From Cyclobacteriaceae bacterium (GTDB lineage: Bacteria; Bacteroidota; Bacteroidia; Cytophagales; Cyclobacteriaceae): a DNA stretch of 14,766 bases. Under the pieces are notes generated by a model that searched no databases, was not told the origin of the DNA, and saw only the letters and a program-made list of their open reading frames with translations. Shown piece by piece: positions 1 to 6,792 of this stretch. The stretch is from NCBI GenBank assembly GCA_025455225.1, contig JALOMY010000051.1, positions 1 to 14,766 of the forward strand, given 5' to 3'. Made by a program: the position numbers and the translations under genes. Each line of letters starts with the position of its first letter. Positions within the stretch are counted from its first letter, which is position 1.

Positions 1-659
1 TTACCATTGAAGGCGTAACAAAGTTATCAGGAACAGAACACACGCTTTTGCCCGATATGATTGAGATCGGCAGTTTTATTGGATTAGCCGCTATGACCCA
101 ATCGGAAATTACCATTAAGAATTGCCGAATTGATATGCTGGGGATGATTCCCGATGTTTTCAGGCGACTGGGAATTAGAATGGAATTTCGGGGAGATGAC
201 ATCTACATACCGTCCCAGGAAAGCTATGAAATAGAAACCTTTATCGATGGCTCCATTCTGACGGTAGCCGATTCCCCCTGGCCTGGGTTTACTCCCGATT
301 TAATCAGCATTGTACTGGTGGTTGCTACCCAGGCTAAAGGATCAGTATTGATTCATCAGAAAATGTTTGAAAGCCGTCTGTTCTTTGTCGATAAACTGAT
401 TGACATGGGTGCCCAGATTATATTATGCGATCCGCACCGCGCCAATGTTATTGGTCTCGATCGTAAGCAACAGCTTCGCGGAATTAAAATGTCTTCACCG
501 GATATTCGTGCCGGGGTGGCCTTATTAATCGCAGCCTTGTCTGCCAATGGCGTAAGTGAAATCTCCAGTATTGAACAAATCGACCGGGGTTATCAGAAGA
601 TTGACGAACGTTTGCGTAAGCTCGGAGCGGAAATCGAGCGAATCAGAATTGAAGCTTAA
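1..659 (+). CDS. murA: UDP-N-acetylglucosamine 1-carboxyvinyltransferase (MurA), C-terminal half
   Basis: First committed step of peptidoglycan synthesis: transfers enolpyruvate from PEP to UDP-GlcNAc in the cytoplasm. The reading frame is open from base 3, so the gene is cut by the left edge; 218 residues remain of a protein usually near 435. The catalytic Cys loop of the N-terminal half lies outside. Visible family landmarks are the LLPDMIE motif near base 50, the FTPD segment carrying the catalytic Asp (Asp305 by E. coli numbering, from memory), FESR, DIRAG and the closing IDRGYQKIDERL helix with its conserved Arg. The Arg of the usual PDRIE motif is Met here. The TTG at 48 is internal, not a start. 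The last 17 bases overlap the opposite exonuclease gene. Family assignment is firm. Confidence 0.95.
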   Translation, partial: TIEGVTKLSGTEHTLLPDMIEIGSFIGLAAMTQSEITIKNCRIDMLGMIPDVFRRLGIRMEFRGDDIYIPSQESYEIETFIDGSILTVADSPWPGFTPDLISIVLVVATQAKGSVLIHQKMFESRLFFVDKLIDMGAQIILCDPHRANVIGLDRKQQLRGIKMSSPDIRAGVALLIAALSANGVSEISSIEQIDRGYQKIDERLRKLGAEIERIRIEA

Positions 660-1419
660 GACCGATCGGGCAGTGATCGGATCCATAATACTCATTATAA
701 ATGGTTGCTTCCCTCACCCGGTCTATCAGGGATTTGCTAACCAGGAAATAATCAATACGCCACCCTACATTACGGGCACGGGCATTAAACATGTAGTTCC
801 AATAGGTATACTTAACCTCCTGCGGGTTGAAATGCCTGAATGAATCGATAAAGCCTGCATCCAGAAGCCTTTGAAATCCATCAATTTCAACCTGAGTATA
901 CCCGGCTGATCTGTTGTAATTTTCTTTTGGCCGCGCGATATCAATGGGCTGATGGGCAACATTAAGATCACCGCATATAATAACCGGTTTTCTCCGGTTT
1001 AACCCGGATACAAATTTGGTAAAGGCTTCATCCCATTGTTGCCGGTACTCCAGGCGCTTTAACCCTTCGCCCGAATTCGGAGTATACACGGTTACCAGAA
1101 AGAAGTTATCAAATTCCGAAGTAACCACTCTTCCCTCACGATCATGATCCTCAATGGCCATATCATAGGATACTGAAATGGGTTCATGTTTTGAAAGAAT
1201 AGCAGTACCCGAATAACCCTGGCGCGCCTTGGATGAATTGATGTAGCCCTTATATGCCGGCATAAGTTCCAACGCACTTTTAACTTCCTCCACGCCAGCC
1301 TTGGTTTCCTGAAGGCATAGAATATCCGGATCCATTGCTTTAACATCTTTCAGGAAATCTTTTTTAATGATGGATCGAATACCGTTTACATTCCAGCAAA
1401 CCAGATTCAAATCAGGCAT
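643..1419 (-). CDS. xth: exodeoxyribonuclease III / AP endonuclease (ExoA type)
   Basis: Base-excision repair enzyme of the exonuclease III/APE1 family: cuts DNA 5' of abasic sites and trims 3' ends in the cytoplasm, Mg2+-dependent. At 258 residues it has the family's normal length. All catalytic motifs are present: WNVNGIR (Asn10/Asn12), LQETK with metal ligand Glu38, YTPNSG with Tyr112, GDLNVAH with Asp151 and Asn153, and the terminal SDHCPI with Asp248-His249. The ATG at 1419 begins directly with the first beta strand, which supports this start. No Shine-Dalgarno site or clear promoter is seen; the gene begins about 30 bases past the flotillin terminator, so it may have its own weak promoter or rely on readthrough. 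Its TGA stop lies inside murA. It could be named exoA or xth; the function is secure. Confidence 0.95.
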   Translation of the reverse strand: MPDLNLVCWNVNGIRSIIKKDFLKDVKAMDPDILCLQETKAGVEEVKSALELMPAYKGYINSSKARQGYSGTAILSKHEPISVSYDMAIEDHDREGRVVTSEFDNFFLVTVYTPNSGEGLKRLEYRQQWDEAFTKFVSGLNRRKPVIICGDLNVAHQPIDIARPKENYNRSAGYTQVEIDGFQRLLDAGFIDSFRHFNPQEVKYTYWNYMFNARARNVGWRIDYFLVSKSLIDRVREATIYNEYYGSDHCPIGLKLQF

Positions 1420-1451
1420 ATCACGAATTGATTAAGCAGCTCGCAAGAAAT

Positions 1452-1484
1452 AAAAAACCCGCTCCGATAGCAACCGAAGCGGGT
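1452..1484 (-). terminator. intrinsic terminator of the flotillin unit
   Basis: Read leftward, just after the flotillin TAA, the arms ACCCGCT and AGCGGGT (7 bp) plus two further pairs past one mismatch enclose a short loop and run straight into six T. This is a classic rho-independent terminator. The run of T is only on the minus-strand exit, so it acts in that direction. It separates the flotillin unit from the exonuclease gene. Confidence 0.85.
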
Positions 1485-1491
1485 CCAGGAT

Positions 1492-3018
1492 TTATTTTTT
1501 CTTTTCAGGAGGTAAGGGTTCCGAGGTACCCGGATCATTCTTTTTTTCATTCTGTTGCCCCAGGTAGGCAGGTAAATCCAGTCCGGCCATCTTAAATACC
1601 TCATGTAAGGGAGGAACCGATTGATACAAGCCTGAGATGAAGTTGGCCGTGGATGTTTTACCATCTTTCGAAGTACCTCCATCCCAAACGGTAACTTTAT
1701 CTATTTGAATGTTTTTAATTGCCTCCGTCTGCAATCTCACCAATTCAGGCAATTTGTCTGCAATAATAAGCATCGCAGCATCTTTTGAATTATTTCCTGC
1801 AGCACTTACAATTTGCCTCAAACCATCCGCCTGTTTAGTAAGAATTTCATAAATACCTTTTGCTTCCGCCTGTCGTTTCAGGAAAATGGCATCGGCCTCA
1901 CCCTTTGCCCGTTCGCGTACTTTTTCAGCTTCGGCCTGGGCTTCAATAATTGCCTTTTGTTTTTGAATTTCTGCAGCAACCACAATATTGGCATTTTGCG
2001 ATGCCCGGTCGCGTTCGGCACGAGCCTGTTCGGCCATTTGTTCTGCCAGGTAAGCTTCCTCCAATGCTTTTGCAGATTGAACTTTTTCTGCTGCAATGGC
2101 TTTTCGTAGTGCTTCAGCTTCACGTTCTCTTCGCTCGGAATCAGAATTTGCGATTGCAATCTTCGACTGGTTCTCTCCTTTTACTGCAACTGCATTGGCT
2201 TCAGCGGATTTTACCCGGGTATCGCGTTCGGCTTCAACTTTTCCGATGGATTCGTCACGTTTGGCGCCTGCAATTAATATTTCCTTATCCTTAATTGTAA
2301 CGGCAACTTGTGTGTCGCGGTCACGAACCATTTCTGCTACTTTAATATCGCGCTCCTTTTCCGCTTCGGTCTTTCCAATATCCCCTAACCTCTCCTGATC
2401 AGCAACACGAATCTTGGCTTCATTAATAGCTTTAGCCGCAGCTTCCTTACCCAAGGCTGCAATGTATCCGCTTTCATCACGGATATCCGTAAAGTTTACG
2501 TTAATTAGTTTTAATCCTATCTTCTTCAGTTCCGCTTCAACATTGTGAGAAACGTTACTCAAAAACTTATCTCGGTTAGTGTTAATCTCTTCAATATCCA
2601 TCATCGCAACCACCAAACGCATCTGACCTACAATAATATCGTGCGCCAATGCATGAATATCCTGGCGTTGCAAACCGAGCAACCGTTCCGCTGCATTTTC
2701 CATTACTCCGGTTTCTGTCGAAATACCAACAGTGAAACGAGAAGGAACATCCACACGGATATTTTGCTTACTGAGTGCGTTCGTTAAGTTTACTTCAATA
2801 GAAATTGGAGTTAAATCCATGAAGGCGTAATCCTGGAAGACCGGCCAGATAAAAGATGCGCCTCCGTGAATACATTTTGCTGAACCTCCCCCAACTTTAC
2901 CATACACAACCAGAATCCGATCAGAAGGACAACGCTTATATCGTCTGAAAAAAGTAACAAGAACTACAAATACAAATAGCGTTGCTAACGTAATAATTGG
3001 TAATGCGAATACACTCAT
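1492..3018 (-). CDS. floT: flotillin family protein (FloT/YuaG-like SPFH scaffold)
   Basis: Membrane scaffold that oligomerises at the inner face of the cytoplasmic membrane and organises fluid or protein-rich microdomains (known for B. subtilis FloT/YuaG). 508 residues, almost the same as FloT (509). A hydrophobic anchor spans about residues 5-24 and is followed by basic RRYKR. An SPFH/band 7 domain covers about 28-190, including HGGASFIWPVF and the NVNFTDIRDESGYI end. A long Glu/Ala/Lys/Arg-rich coiled coil follows to about 400. The C-terminal part holds NIQIDKVTVWDGG, the counterpart of FloT's NIDKITV segment, and a Pro/Lys-rich tail. The ATG lies 18 bases after the OB-fold membrane protein, the usual partner in the yuaF-yuaG pair, so the two are almost surely co-transcribed. 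Family is secure; the symbol is by analogy. Confidence 0.93.
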   Translation of the reverse strand: MSVFALPIITLATLFVFVVLVTFFRRYKRCPSDRILVVYGKVGGGSAKCIHGGASFIWPVFQDYAFMDLTPISIEVNLTNALSKQNIRVDVPSRFTVGISTETGVMENAAERLLGLQRQDIHALAHDIIVGQMRLVVAMMDIEEINTNRDKFLSNVSHNVEAELKKIGLKLINVNFTDIRDESGYIAALGKEAAAKAINEAKIRVADQERLGDIGKTEAEKERDIKVAEMVRDRDTQVAVTIKDKEILIAGAKRDESIGKVEAERDTRVKSAEANAVAVKGENQSKIAIANSDSERREREAEALRKAIAAEKVQSAKALEEAYLAEQMAEQARAERDRASQNANIVVAAEIQKQKAIIEAQAEAEKVRERAKGEADAIFLKRQAEAKGIYEILTKQADGLRQIVSAAGNNSKDAAMLIIADKLPELVRLQTEAIKNIQIDKVTVWDGGTSKDGKTSTANFISGLYQSVPPLHEVFKMAGLDLPAYLGQQNEKKNDPGTSEPLPPEKKK

Positions 3019-3036
3019 AGGATTTCTATTGGGTTT

Positions 3037-3612
3037 TTATTTAGCGGTTACAAGTAATATAGTTTCATTAAGGACCTGGGTAACGGTAATCACATTACCC
3101 GTAGGAATGTCAACGTCATCATCGGTCATAGCATCCAGGGTTCTTAATGATCCCTGAACGGTGATTTGCACTTTACCAATACCTCCTCGTTTACCCTTTA
3201 TGGTCAGGTATACCTCACCGATACCTCCCACCGCATTTTTCATTTGCAGAGTTCCGTTTGCGCTGGCTTTACCTAAAAAGTAAAATATCGATGCCATGAT
3301 CGTCATCATAATCAAACCCGCCATGACAGCGATTATCAGAGATGTGGTCTCAGACAAACCGGAGTCTATACAAGCAATTCCTGTCCACCCAAAAATAGAA
3401 AAGAAGGCTATGAGATTCTTTAAGGTGAAAAACTGAAAGGCAATCCCCGTATCGGCTTCTACTTCATTGTCAGGGGTATCATCCGGAACATCTCCTCCAA
3501 AAAACGACAAGATTAGTTGCAGGATAAAAAATACGGTAAACGGAATGGCAAGTGCCCAGTAAATTTTCAGAGAGAGGGTGAGTCCTTCCCACCAGGATGT
3601 AAATTCACTCAT
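3037..3612 (-). CDS. membrane protein with C-terminal OB-fold (NfeD/YuaF-like), flotillin partner
   Basis: 191 residues. Three membrane segments are visible at about 16-38, 64-85 and 89-114, with an acidic loop (GGDVPDDTPDNEVEAD) between the first and second. A small soluble beta-rich domain follows from about 122 to the end, with Gly-turn-strand units (GGIGEVYLTIKG, GGIGKVQITVQG) and a last strand ETILLVTAK, as in the OB-folds of NfeD-type proteins. Such proteins are routinely encoded beside SPFH proteins; in B. subtilis YuaF precedes flotillin YuaG. Here the order is the same, with 18 bases between stop and flotillin ATG. I infer that it sits in the same membrane complex. No catalytic residues are evident and the serine protease domain of long NfeD proteins is absent. 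I assign it by topology and context rather than by strong sequence motifs. Confidence 0.8.
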   Translation of the reverse strand: MSEFTSWWEGLTLSLKIYWALAIPFTVFFILQLILSFFGGDVPDDTPDNEVEADTGIAFQFFTLKNLIAFFSIFGWTGIACIDSGLSETTSLIIAVMAGLIMMTIMASIFYFLGKASANGTLQMKNAVGGIGEVYLTIKGKRGGIGKVQITVQGSLRTLDAMTDDDVDIPTGNVITVTQVLNETILLVTAK

Positions 3613-3645
3613 GCGTTATTAAAGAAGGTATAAAATAATCTGAAT

Positions 3646-3780
3646 TTATTCTTCCTTGATGGCTTCTACATCAACATTCTTAATAACCGGTTTGAAATTT
3701 TGAATCTTCAGGGACTGACGTCTAACTGACGATTTCGACTTATCCTTACGGTTCTTGCGCTTTAAACGGGTTACTGACAT
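3646..3780 (-). CDS. 44-residue basic protein of unknown function
   Basis: A very small protein: a strongly basic N-terminal half (MSVTRLKRKNRKDKSK, then RR and K) and a C-terminal segment PVIKNVDVEAIKEE. I recall similar short Bacteroidota proteins that start with a TKLKRKxRKNK-like stretch and end with the same VIKNVD motif, but know no function; this recollection is not checked. The basic half would suit RNA, ribosome or DNA binding (inference). The frame is open upstream to an ATG at 3882, but the promoter at 3803-3833 lies between the two ATGs, so the inner ATG at 3780 is the start; the upstream extension also reads as unrelated Cys/Phe-rich sequence. It is first in the leftward unit, 33 bases before the OB-fold membrane gene, with no terminator between. 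Confidence 0.72.
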   Translation of the reverse strand: MSVTRLKRKNRKDKSKSSVRRQSLKIQNFKPVIKNVDVEAIKEE

Positions 3781-3802
3781 GACTTTACAGATTAAAGGAG
3801 CG

Positions 3803-3833
3803 CAAAAATAATGGATTCCTCCAGATCGGCAAA
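3803..3833 (-). promoter_or_regulatory. Bacteroidota-type promoter for the small protein-flotillin unit
   Basis: Read leftward, a TTTTTG (-33 element, TTTG at 3833-3830) is followed after exactly 19 bases by TATTTTTG (-7 element, 3810-3803), a full match to the TTTG-N19/20-TAnnTTTG consensus of Bacteroides and Flavobacterium. Transcription should begin near 3797, leaving a leader of about 17 bases before the ATG at 3780. Confidence 0.8.
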
Positions 3834-3901
3834 AACTTGCTGAATATATTGTATGCTTGAGGAAAAATAAGGGATTGGGCAATCTTCTTGGCCATTCCTG
3901 T

Positions 3902-3909
3902 TAGTTTTG
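3902..3909 (+). promoter_or_regulatory. -7 promoter element of hisS (possibly leaderless transcript)
   Basis: TAGTTTTG matches the TAnnTTTG -7 consensus completely and ends only 7 bases before the hisS ATG at 3917. If used, the transcript would start at or within about three bases of the start codon. The -33 element is poor: the nearest TTG (3875-3877) is 24 bases away rather than 19-20, so the call is moderate. Confidence 0.45.
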
Positions 3910-3916
3910 CCCTCGT

Positions 3917-5287
3917 ATGGAAAAACCGTCTTTACCGAAAGGAACCCGCGATTTTGGCCCTTCCACCATGGCTAAACGCCAATTCATTTTAGACACCATT
4001 CGCCAGGTATTTCAAAAATTCGGGTTTCTTCCCCTGGAAACACCCGCTATGGAAAATCTTTCAACACTGACTGGTAAATACGGTGAAGAAGGAGACCAAC
4101 TTCTGTTTAAAATCCTGAACAGCGGAGATTTTTTAAAGGAAGTTGACCCGGCCAAACTTGAGTCGCGAAATTCGAAATCCATTACCCCGGATATTGCCGA
4201 AAAGGGACTTCGGTACGATCTGACCGTTCCATTCGCCCGTTTTGTAGTTATGAACCGTCATGAAATAACCTTGCCTTTCAAGCGGTTTCAGATCCAGCCG
4301 GTATGGCGGGCAGACCGACCACAAAAAGGAAGATACCGAGAGTTCTTCCAATGCGATGCCGATGTTGTAGGAACGGATTCATTGGTCTGTGAAGCCGAAA
4401 TCATCTTCATGATCAAAGAAGTAATGAGCCGGCTCGGAGTTATTGATTATACCATCAAAATCAATCACCGCAGAATCCTGAATGGAATTGCTGAAGCCAT
4501 TCAGGCAATGGGCAAAGAATCGGAATTGTTTGTGGCAATTGATAAACTCGACAAGATTGGCGTTGAGAATGTTAAAAAGGAATTATCTGAAAAAGGTTTT
4601 AATCCTTCGCAACTGGATACTCTCTTTCAAGTGCTTTCTATCCAAGGTTTAAACTCCGATAAAATAGAATCATTGAATAATTCGCTGTCGGCTTCCAATT
4701 CAGGCATCAAGGGACTAAGGGAAATCCAACACGTGTTTGATTTCCTGAAACAATACGGAGAATCTGACGAACATGTAGAACTTGACCTGGCTTTAGCTCG
4801 CGGCCTCAGTTATTATACAGGTTGTATTTTTGAAGTGAAGATCAACTCGGTAAGTATTGGAAGTGTGAGCGGTGGTGGCCGGTACGATAATCTAACCCAG
4901 GCTTTTGGCGCAAAAGAACGATTATCCGGTGTGGGAATTTCATTTGGTATTGATCGTATTTACGATGCCATGGAAGAATTGAACTTGTTCTCACCCCAGG
5001 CCTTATTATCTTCAAAAGTGCTGATTTGTCATTTTGATGAAGGAACCTTCAACCATGGATTGCATGTACTGGCATCACTAAGAAAATCGGGCATTGCCAG
5101 TGAAATTTATCCGGAAGTTGCCAAATTGAAAAAACAGCTGGAGTACGGCAGTAAAAAACGCATTGAACATGCCATCGTTATCGGTGAAGAAGAAATGAAA
5201 AGCGGCATCTTTACAATTAAAAACCTGATTAACGGGGAACAAACCAGACTCCCATTGGAAACCATCATTCAACAACTGTCGAACTAA
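3917..5287 (+). CDS. hisS: histidyl-tRNA synthetase
   Basis: Class II aminoacyl-tRNA synthetase that charges tRNA-His, cytoplasmic, probably a homodimer. 456 residues, within the family's range (E. coli enzyme 424). The N-terminus has KGTRDF (8-13). Motif 2 is at about 123-143, with VWRADRPQKGRYREF. The histidine-specific LARGLSYYTG segment contains Arg295, the expected substrate-activating arginine, and motif 3 is GISFGIDR (340-347). The last 85 or so residues form the anticodon-binding domain (VLICHF...GSKKRIEHAIVIGEEE). The ATG comes right after the -7 box, and KGTRDF at residue 8 is where the family normally has it. It is divergent from the flotillin unit and followed after 5 bases by hutH, so expression of the two is probably linked. 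Confidence 0.97.
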   Translation: MEKPSLPKGTRDFGPSTMAKRQFILDTIRQVFQKFGFLPLETPAMENLSTLTGKYGEEGDQLLFKILNSGDFLKEVDPAKLESRNSKSITPDIAEKGLRYDLTVPFARFVVMNRHEITLPFKRFQIQPVWRADRPQKGRYREFFQCDADVVGTDSLVCEAEIIFMIKEVMSRLGVIDYTIKINHRRILNGIAEAIQAMGKESELFVAIDKLDKIGVENVKKELSEKGFNPSQLDTLFQVLSIQGLNSDKIESLNNSLSASNSGIKGLREIQHVFDFLKQYGESDEHVELDLALARGLSYYTGCIFEVKINSVSIGSVSGGGRYDNLTQAFGAKERLSGVGISFGIDRIYDAMEELNLFSPQALLSSKVLICHFDEGTFNHGLHVLASLRKSGIASEIYPEVAKLKKQLEYGSKKRIEHAIVIGEEEMKSGIFTIKNLINGEQTRLPLETIIQQLSN

Positions 5288-5292
5288 TTATA

Positions 5293-6792
5293 GTGCACGC
5301 GGTCCACTCCATCTCGAATAAAAAGTTAAGTCTGTCCGACTTATCTTCCATCGTTTTTACCCCATGCACACTTGAACTGTCACCTGATTCGGTTCAACAG
5401 ATTGTACATTGCCGGCAATACCTGGATCAGAAAATACGAAACACTTCTTCACCGCTTTACGGAATCAACACAGGATTCGGATCACTTTACAATACCTTCA
5501 TTCCCGATGATCAGTTGGAGAAACTCCAGGAGAACCTCGTAAAATCACATGCCTGCGGAACCGGTGAATTAGTGCCCGATGAGATTGTACGTTTAATGTT
5601 ATTTCTGAAAGTACAATCGCTGGCCTATGGCTATTCGGGTGTGCAGCTTGAAACCGTACAACGGTTGACAGATTATTTCAACAACAAGGTTTACCCGGTA
5701 ATTTACCAGATGGGGTCCTTAGGCGCATCGGGTGATCTCGCTCCCCTCGCGCATCTCGCGCTAACCCTCATTGGACAGGGAGAAGTACATTATCAAAACC
5801 AAACGTTTCCAGGCCGTGAAATTAATTTGAAATTCAACTGGCAGCCCATTCACTTTAAAGCCAAGGAAGGTTTAGCCCTTTTAAACGGCACCCAGTTTAT
5901 GTGTGCCTATGGTGTGTGGTGTACGCTTCATGCTCATAGGTTGTTAAAGCTTGCCAATATTATTGGAGGATTATCATTGGATGCCTTTGATGGGCGAATT
6001 GAACCTTTCCTGCCGCATGTACATTCCATACGACCTCATAACGGTCAATCCAAAATTGCTGAAGAGATGGTTAATCTTCTGCAGGGCAGTGAATTGATCA
6101 AGCAACCTAAAAAACATGTTCAGGATCCTTATTCGTTCCGGTGCATTCCCCAGGTTCATGGCGCCAGTGCCGATGCCATCGATTATGTAACCCGTGTGAT
6201 CCTGACTGAAGTCAATAGTGTAACCGATAACCCCAATATTTTCCCGGAAGAAGATGCGATCATCTCCGGTGGTAATTTTCATGGACAGCCTCTGGCCCTG
6301 GCACTTGACTTCCTTTCCATTGCATTAGCCGAACTGGGAAGCATTTCAGAACGCAGAACCTACCAATTGATTTCGGGATCGCGTAACTTACCGAATTACC
6401 TGGTGGCTAATCCAGGAATAAATTCCGGAATGATGATTCCACAGTATACGGCAGCTTCATTGGTAAGTCAGAATAAACAACTCAGTACGCCTGCCTCAGT
6501 AGATTCCATTGTATCATCCAACGGACAGGAAGATCATGTCAGTATGGGGGCCAATGCCGCCACCAAGGCTTACCGGGTTGTGAACAATGTGTACTCCATC
6601 CTGGCGATTGAGTTGTTGTCGGCCACCCAGGCACTTGAATTTCGCAGACCTTTAAAAACATCTCCTTACCTGGAGGAAATCAGGAATACTTTCCGTTCGA
6701 TTATTCCGTTTGTAGAAGAAGACCGTGTGCTTCACGATGATATTCAGGAAGCCGAGCAGTTTATCCGCGAATTGAATCTCCATGGGCATTAA
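5293..6792 (+). CDS. hutH: histidine ammonia-lyase (histidase)
   Basis: Removes ammonia from L-histidine to give urocanate, the first step of histidine breakdown, in the cytoplasm. 499 residues, close to the usual length of about 500-510. GSLGASGDLAPLAHLAL contains the Ala145-Ser146-Gly147 triad that self-cyclises to the MIO cofactor. Tyr56 in YGINTGFG matches the catalytic Tyr53 of the Pseudomonas enzyme. KSHACG has the Ser-His pair typical of histidases rather than of tyrosine or phenylalanine lyases, and NGQEDHVSMG carries the conserved Glu. The start is GTG at 5293, 5 bases after the hisS stop; no ATG occurs early in the frame. The other hut genes (hutU, hutI, hutG/F) are not in the window. 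The 3' end overlaps the next gene by 11 bases. Another MIO lyase is possible but less likely. Confidence 0.93.
   Translation: MHAVHSISNKKLSLSDLSSIVFTPCTLELSPDSVQQIVHCRQYLDQKIRNTSSPLYGINTGFGSLYNTFIPDDQLEKLQENLVKSHACGTGELVPDEIVRLMLFLKVQSLAYGYSGVQLETVQRLTDYFNNKVYPVIYQMGSLGASGDLAPLAHLALTLIGQGEVHYQNQTFPGREINLKFNWQPIHFKAKEGLALLNGTQFMCAYGVWCTLHAHRLLKLANIIGGLSLDAFDGRIEPFLPHVHSIRPHNGQSKIAEEMVNLLQGSELIKQPKKHVQDPYSFRCIPQVHGASADAIDYVTRVILTEVNSVTDNPNIFPEEDAIISGGNFHGQPLALALDFLSIALAELGSISERRTYQLISGSRNLPNYLVANPGINSGMMIPQYTAASLVSQNKQLSTPASVDSIVSSNGQEDHVSMGANAATKAYRVVNNVYSILAIELLSATQALEFRRPLKTSPYLEEIRNTFRSIIPFVEEDRVLHDDIQEAEQFIRELNLHGH

Noticed and set aside
765..1346. Frames of 68 and 84 codons inside the exonuclease III gene
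   Set aside because: Same strand, shifted frame; the exonuclease frame has every catalytic motif in order.
1420..1478. Promoter for the exonuclease gene (TTG, 18 bases, TATTTCTT, read leftward) inside the flotillin terminator
   Set aside because: Two of six -7 consensus positions fail and the spacer is short; not enough to list.
1878..2398. Three overlapping frames of 93-114 codons on both strands inside the flotillin coiled coil
   Set aside because: The repeated Glu/Ala/Lys codons of the coil keep other frames free of stops; the products are low-complexity and no start signals are seen.
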